From Silene conica (Eukaryota; Streptophyta; Magnoliopsida; Caryophyllales; Caryophyllaceae), in NCBI GenBank assembly GCA_029255685.2, contig CM055313.2, positions 47,262,079-47,326,078 of the forward strand: a DNA stretch of 64,000 nt. The letters are read 5' to 3'. Each line of letters opens with the position of its first letter. Position 1 is the stretch's first letter. Under the pieces are notes generated by a model. That model saw nothing but the letters and a program-made list of their open reading frames with translations. It did not search any database and was not told the DNA's origin. Shown here in pieces: positions 58,323 through 64,000 of the stretch. Both the position numbers and the translations under genes were made by a program.

Positions 58323-60990
58323 TGTAAAACCCCTCATCGCATCGGAAAAATAAAACATACAACATGCCAAAATTTAAGCGGAATTTAAACTTTAACATGC
58401 ATAAAAACGAGGTGAATTAAAAACTGAAAACTGAAACTGATATAAACAGAAATAGATAAGTATAACTGTCTAAGTACTGAAGATAAATATATACAACAGC
58501 CTGGGATGACACATCCCTACAGGCACTCAAAAATGTAACTGAAATGTCTAGAGTCTAGCTAACGAAGTGTGTAAAGTCAAATCGATGATAACCGGATCAT
58601 CGCTCGCTAGCTCTCAGCAACCCCTGCCAACCTCCTGCATGTACCTACATACATGTAAACATGTACGCCACAATCAGTGGGGAGTGACTAGAGTTCTCCG
58701 AGCCACCTTTTGTAACGACACGTAACACGGAAATACAAACAGAATACTCCAACATATATAAACATGTGAAGCATATAATCCCAATATCTAAATCTCACAT
58801 CATCATGCAATTACTAATGCAAGGCTCTCAACCAACTTCGGAAACCATTTGGAAGGAGAGCTGATTTCCCTACCGGTTGCCCGGCCGGGGGGTCTTTCAG
58901 TCCAAACTATTTACAAACTGACTAAAGAGTCATCCAATGCCTTGGATGAACAAATCCATAATCAAAGTACCATACTCATCAATATCAACAACTATACCTA
59001 ACACTGTAGCAAATCTAGGCAAGCAGATATAACATAGCTAGTATAAAGGTTCAGCGGTCAACTCAAGACATAACCTAGATTCTGAATCACTTTCACAAAC
59101 AAGGACTCAACGGCCAACTTAAGGCATAGAACTTGATATCAATAAACACAAGCAATGGGTCCAGAGGTGAACTTAACACATATCCCACTACTATACAAGT
59201 AAAGGGTCCAGATGTGAACTTAACACATATCTCAATACACAACTCAGTAATGGGTCCAGAGGTGAACTTAACACATATCCCACTACAAACAAATGTCGGG
59301 TCCAGAGGTGAACTTAACACATATCCCAACATACATACACAAGCAATGGGTCCAGAGGTGAACTTAACACATATCCCACTGCCACAAACAAGTATTGGGT
59401 CCAGAGGTGAACTTAACACATATCCCAATACACAACTATCGCACACCGGGTCCAGAGGTGAACTTAACACATATCCCATCACGCGACATACAACTCACGT
59501 GTTAAGCTCAGAGGCCAGCTTAAGGCATACCTTAACACGCATCAATACAATATCGTCCAAAGATAGTAACTAACCTATTGTTCTAATCTTTTATACCACT
59601 AACAACACTTAATTGATCCCGGGAACTAAGTTCAGGGAGAGCCGGTTTCCCTTTCGGTTACCCGACCGGGGGGTCTCTAACCTCTCTCCATTCCCGAACC
59701 CAATATAGTGTCGCCCATCCTCCGGAGACCTCAAACACACATATAAGGTACAGGGAACGAATCTCAAACAAAACCGATTAACCGATCAAAAGTTAAAAAC
59801 TTATTTAATGAGAGCAGGGGCTCTCAGCCGGTTTGGGACTGTCTGCCGGTCAGCCGACTGGGAGTCCCTTCCCAATGCCGTCTTAAAAACTGAAGAACAA
59901 GGGAATGAGGCTCTCAGTCGGTGGACCGTCTACCAGTCTACCGGCTGGGAGTCCCTCCCATAGCTTCTTACAATTTTTCCCAAAAATCAACTTTGACTCT
60001 GAGTCGGCCGACCGGCTGCCGGTCTGCCTACCGGCTCAGAGTCCCTGCACGCAAAAATCGCATTTTCGTATATGATTCTAATCTGAACAAATCGAATCTA
60101 AACTTCCAAAATTGCAACCATTATACATTACCCAGCATCTATAAGACTTATATGTATCACAAGCAAGCATCAATTCCCACAATTATGCCATATTAAGTTC
60201 ATACTTTATATTCGTCTTAAGCATAGAATTTCTGAAAATCAACATCTAAGCATGTGAATCATAATCTAAGCATATAACCATCACATATGGACAATCCTAA
60301 CATGTTTCTAAGTCCCAATAACATCATCAATATGCAAAATCAGAAACTAACATCATCAAAATCATGAAACATGCTAATATCACAAATAAAGGCCGAGTTT
60401 CTCATTATCGTCACCTCTAAAGCGATTTTGTTCCAAGCTCCTCTTTAATCACGTAGCTGTCCACGTCAGGATCCTCTAAACCCTGTCCTATAACATGAAA
60501 AACGAATATTAGAAGCTAAAATCGAAATCCTCCAAAAACAGTCCATTTTTCAAGTGGAACGAAAGTGAAATTGAAAGAGACGGATGTCTTGCAAATTTCG
60601 CGAGGATTTCAGAAATGTATAACATACCTTGGTTTGGAAATCGGATGATCTCTGAAAATCGTTTTAAAGATGGAAAAGTTGAAGGAGGAAGTAACAAATA
60701 AGGAACCAGTGATCTTATTTTATGAAGTGTCAAAATGTCGACATATGAAAGGGGTTTAGGGTTTTAATTATCCTTTCTCGTTTAATGAAACGGGCTTTTG
60801 ATGTGAACGGGTTTTCATGAGTCGTATTTAACTTGCCAAGTTATTACGTCTTAAGGACTTAAGGTTCTTAAGACGGATCTTAACGGATTATTTAAAAATA
60901 ACTTAACATTAAATATTAAAATATTATTTTATTCCGTAAAAATAATTTAAAACCTTCAATATATAATTTACGAAAATACGGGATGTTACC
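58323..60990 (-). repeat. 3' LTR of the fourth Tekay element
   Basis: Same module plan as the other Tekay LTRs: conserved block (about 58667-58700), boundary blocks (58851-58895 and 59635-59680), a mixed hairpin array (59045-59545), and GC-rich hairpins (59817-60046). Divergent from the other copies over its whole length. Confidence 0.85.
59045..59545. repeat. Mosaic hairpin array
   Basis: Two AAGGCAT/AAGACAT-type units (59045-59130) come first, then seven GGTCCAGAGGTGAACTTAAC units (59155-59480), then one CTCAGAGGCCAGCTTAAGGC unit (59494-59540). The last has 9-bp perfect arms, CGTGTTAAG and CTTAACACG. This joins the unit types that are separate in the LTRs at 33475 and 39839. Confidence 0.88.
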
Positions 60991-61030
60991 ATCACCCCAA
61001 CTTCAAAAAGTTTCGTCCTCGAAACTTGAA
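60991..61030 (-). promoter_or_regulatory. Polypurine tract and hairpin of the fourth Tekay element
   Basis: AAGTTGGGGTGAT on the minus strand adjoins the LTR. AAGTTTCG and CGAAACTT around TCCT form an 8-bp stem at about 61008-61027. Confidence 0.75.
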
Positions 61031-61058
61031 CGAAGATAAATTCTAAATAAACTATACC

Positions 61059-62680
61059 TCAATCGAAAAGAGAAGGATGCGTAGCACGCATCGAAGCCTC
61101 GGTCTCCCACGTCTGCTCCTCAACATCGCCGCATCGCCATAGGATCTTCACTAAGGGCACCACCTTGCTCCTAAGCTTCCTGTCCTGACGGTCTAAAATC
61201 TTCACGGGACGCTCCTCGAAAGCAAGACTCGGCTCTAGGTTCTCGATCTCTCTATGAAGCACGTGACTAGGGTCACTAACATACTTGCGGAGCTGAGAAA
61301 CATGAAAGACACTGTGAACCTTGCCCAAACTAGGAGGCAAGTCCAATCGGTAAGCAGCAGCACCAATCCTCTTCACGATCTCGAACGGCCCAATATACTT
61401 AGGGCTCAACTTGCCCTTAACGCCAAACTTCTTGACGCTCTTCATCGGTGAAACTCTAAGGAAAACTCTGTCACCCACCTCAAAATCGAGAGGTCTACGA
61501 CGGACATCTGCATAGGATTTCTACAGATCCTGTGCGGCCTTCATCCTACCTCTGATAAGCTTGACGTGATCAATCGTCGCAGCCAACTGGTCCGGTCCTA
61601 GGTCGTGCACGTCGCTCGCCTGATCCCAACAGATCGGGCTACGGCACTTTCTACCATAGAGCGCCTCATATGGAGCCATACCAATAGACGAGTGAAAACT
61701 GTTGTTGTAGGAAAACTCAACTAACGGTAGACAGTGTTCCCACGAACTCTGGAAATCAAGTGCACAAGCACGGAGCAAGTCCTCTAAAGTCTGAATAGTC
61801 CTCTCGGACTGTCCATCAGTCGCAGCATGGAATGTTGTACTCATCAGTATACGGCTACCCATAGCCTCTTGTAGAGCCTTCCAAAATATGGAACAAAAAC
61901 GCGGATCTCGGTCAGTCACGATCTCTCTCGGGACACCATGGTAACGGACGATCTCGGCGATATAAGCTCGGGCTAAGCGGTCCATATCCCACGTCTCGCG
62001 GATAGGCACAAATCTGGCACACTTGGTCAACCTATCGACCATAACCCAAATAGCATCCTTGCCTCCAACTGTCTTAGGCAATGCAGTCACAAAGTCCATC
62101 GAAATGCACTCCCACTTCCACTGAGGAACGTGGAGCGGCTGTAACAAACCACCTGGCCTCCTATGCTCAATCTTGACTTGTTGACAAGTCAGACACCTAC
62201 TCACATAATCCAAAATGTTCTTCTTCATCCCGGGCCACCAAAATGGAAGTCTTAGGTCTTTGTGCATCTTCTCGCCGCCCGGATGAACAAAAAAAATAAG
62301 GCGTCAAGTGAGCCTCATCTAAAACCCTCTTCCTCAAATCCGGCACATCTGGAACATACATCCGGCCTCGAAACCGAAGAAAACCATCAGAACCAATCAC
62401 GAAGTCCTGTGCATCACCACTGGCAATCTTGGCCTCGAACTTCCGGAAAGCAGCATCTGTAGGCAAACCCTGGCGAATCTCCCAATACAATGTCGGCTCG
62501 GCAGTCATAGCAGATAACCAATCAAAACCACTACCGACCATCTCTAATCTCAACTTCCGGATCTCAGAACAAAGCTCCTCAAGTAACACATGCATAACAC
62601 TCATCGAATGAGAAGCCTTGCGGCTAAGCGCATCAGCAACCACATTGGCCTTACCCTCATGATACAATAGCTCAATATCA
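61059..62680 (-). pseudogene. Pol of the fourth Tekay element: integrase and chromodomain
   Basis: From right to left this holds the end of RNase H (VVADALSRK), the integrase zinc-binding and catalytic parts ([36 protein letters not shown]), the GPF/Y-like region ([12 protein letters not shown]), and the chromodomain ([11 protein letters not shown]). Breaks are a TAG stop at 61521-61523 where relatives have CAG, and a frame change at an A-run near 62290. Confidence 0.9.
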
Positions 62681-63516
62681 CACTACTACAATAAAGGCCG
62701 AAGAAACCTGTTGAAAAAGGCCTTAGACACCTGTTATATGAGGAACTGGTATCTTATCTAACAATTAAAGAGATTTGTTTTTATTAATAACTGGTGTCTT
62801 TGACTTATACCTGTTATCAATTATGTCCGGTGTCTTTATGCAATGGGATTCGAACCCACGACCACAAGGAGGATATTTAATGGATGTACCATTGAGCCAC
62901 AAGATATTTACTGTAGATTTATTGAGATAACATTTAATTATCTACTATTTATCAATATTTGGGGCCGCAAAAAACCGTCTTTTAAACCAATTGTTTTAAG
63001 TTTGGGGTAGCGGCTGCTACTCCTTGCTCTAAGGTGGGTTCGCCCCTGTCTATGACACCACTCTCATTTACACCCGGTGTCTTTGATATAGTTAAGTAGA
63101 TATTGATAATTATTATTTAAAGAATGTGTTAGGCGGTGGATTATGGTAAGTTAAGAGATAGAGGTATGCATGTATTACTCGGTGAATCTAGGAGAATTAA
63201 TTAAACAATATATTATTTAAGATTAATTTATTATTATTAGTTATTAAATAAATTGAAAATTAAAATATAGGAAACCGGATTCAGGAGGACAGGTTTCTTA
63301 GTTATTAAATAAATTGGAAATTAAAATATAGGAAACCAGATTCTGGAGGACAGGTTTCTTAGTTACAATATAGAAAACCGGATTTTGAAGGACATGTTTC
63401 TTATTTAAACATTGCAAACTATTTATATAAAATCACCGGTGTCTTACGTTAAGAAATATGTTAGAAAAACAACAGGTGTCTTTTAATTGATGTCTTAGGC
63501 CTTTTTTGTAGTAGTA
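62681..63516. mobile_element. Small CACTA-like element inserted in pol
   Basis: The ends CACTACTACAATAAAGGCC and GGCCTTTTTTGTAGTAGTA are near-complementary, with the 3-bp duplication TCA (62678-62680 and 63517-63519). The homologous uninterrupted site exists at about 37985. The last base pair of the right end differs (TAGTA rather than TAGTG). Near both ends the motif CCTGTTAT or GGTGTCTT recurs. No transposase is encoded. Confidence 0.8.
62841..62902 (-). other. tRNA-like sequence with A and B boxes
   Basis: On the minus strand TGGCTCAATGG (62889-62899) fits the polymerase III A box. GGTTCGAATCC (62846-62856) is a perfect B box, about 43 bases from A-box start to B-box start, the spacing in real tRNA genes. 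The anticodon and acceptor arms do not form a convincing cloverleaf, so I call it tRNA-derived (possibly a SINE head), not a tRNA gene. Confidence 0.5.
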
Positions 63517-63519
63517 TCA

Positions 63520-64000
63520 TAATCCTTAACCAACTCTAGCCATCGACGCTGTCGCATATTAAGGTCCTTCTGTGTGAAAATGTACTTCAAACTCTTATGA
63601 TCCGTGAAAATGCGACAATGAGATCCAATCAAGTAATGACGCCACATCTTCAAGGCATGAACAACAGCAGCTAACTCAAGATCATGCGTAGGATAGTTCA
63701 CCTCGTGAACTCGCAGCTATCTCGAAGAATAAGCAATCACCTTACCACTCTGCATCAACACACATCCAAGCCCTAGCATAAAAGCATCGCAGTAAACATC
63801 GAAGTCAACACCAATCTCTGGCAAAGCAAGTACTGGAGCAGAAGTCAACCTAGTCTTCAATTCCTGAAATGAGCTCTCACACTTATCTGTCCAAACAAAC
63901 TTAGCCTTTTTCTTCAATAACTGAGTCATCGGACGAGCCAATCTAGAAAAATCCTCAACAAATCGACGGTAGTATACAGCCAAACCGAGGAAACTACGAA
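63520..64000 (-). pseudogene. Pol of the fourth Tekay element: RT end and RNase H
   Basis: The frame reads [20 protein letters not shown], then the RNase H core ([30 protein letters not shown]). A TAG stop at 63717-63719 stands where relatives have CAG (SSRQLRV). The protein is cut at 63520 by the CACTA-like element and continues at 62680. Confidence 0.9.

Larger units (their letters stand above)
58323..64000 (-). mobile_element. Fourth Tekay chromovirus, cut by the window edge
   Basis: The 3' LTR is 58323-60990, and the pol gene runs on the minus strand from the right edge to 61059. The element contains a small CACTA-like insertion (62681-63516). The gag and the 5' LTR lie outside the window. 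The LTR end has mutated from TTACA to TTACC. Confidence 0.9.

Noticed and set aside
62841..62902. Functional tRNA gene
   Set aside because: A and B boxes are good, but the acceptor and anticodon stems do not pair convincingly, so only a tRNA-derived label is supported.

Overview
The window is plant nuclear DNA, almost certainly from a eudicot with a large, repeat-rich genome. Nearly all of it is LTR retrotransposons inserted into one another. Most belong to the Tekay/Del chromovirus lineage of Ty3-gypsy elements: gag with two CCHC knuckles, aspartic protease, RT, RNase H, integrase, C-terminal chromodomain, and an initiator-Met tRNA primer site. The rest are Copia-type LTRs, a Tat-like LTR, and DNA transposons (CACTA, hAT, Mutator-like). 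I cannot name the species. Only one convincing host gene is visible, a single-exon gene at 29442-30293.

Left block (1-27276). An old plus-strand gypsy LTR remnant survives as 1321-1920, 8500-8753 and 25774-27276. It was split by two insertions. One is a solo Copia LTR (1921-8499, target duplication GATTA), which itself holds a 5.3-kb CACTA element (2301-7631, TTC) carrying exons of the spliceosomal GTPase gene Snu114. The other is a gag-only chromovirus (8754-25773, CCGGC). It carries a coding-free LTR element in its gag (12337-21900, CTCAT), and one LTR of that element holds a hAT MITE (20830-21376, GGTATAGG).

Middle (27277-31275). AT-rich intergenic DNA, the host gene with a TATA box and a poly(A) signal, then a Tat-like LTR with its primer site and a truncated gag start.

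Right block (31276-64000). A coding-free Copia-type element begins at 31276. It is split by a decayed Tekay element (33475-54274, AAAAG), which is split within gag by a very young Tekay element (39839-50345, GCAGC). The two 2920-bp LTRs of the young element differ at only about three sites. Its gag-pol is complete in content apart from one single-base deletion in RT. After the Copia right LTR come a Mutator-like MITE (57023-57313, TAAAATATT), a stretch of Copia-like LTR debris with an unexplained 148-codon ORF, and a fourth Tekay element (58323 to beyond the window). A small CACTA-like element with tRNA-like promoter boxes is inserted in its pol.

The most unusual signal is inside the chromovirus LTRs. 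They hold arrays of short units, each with a conserved loop of about 11-25 nt framed by arms that differ from unit to unit yet stay complementary within the unit. Several unrelated-looking unit types in the same LTRs follow this rule. A further variable-stem hairpin sits beside the polypurine tract of every element.
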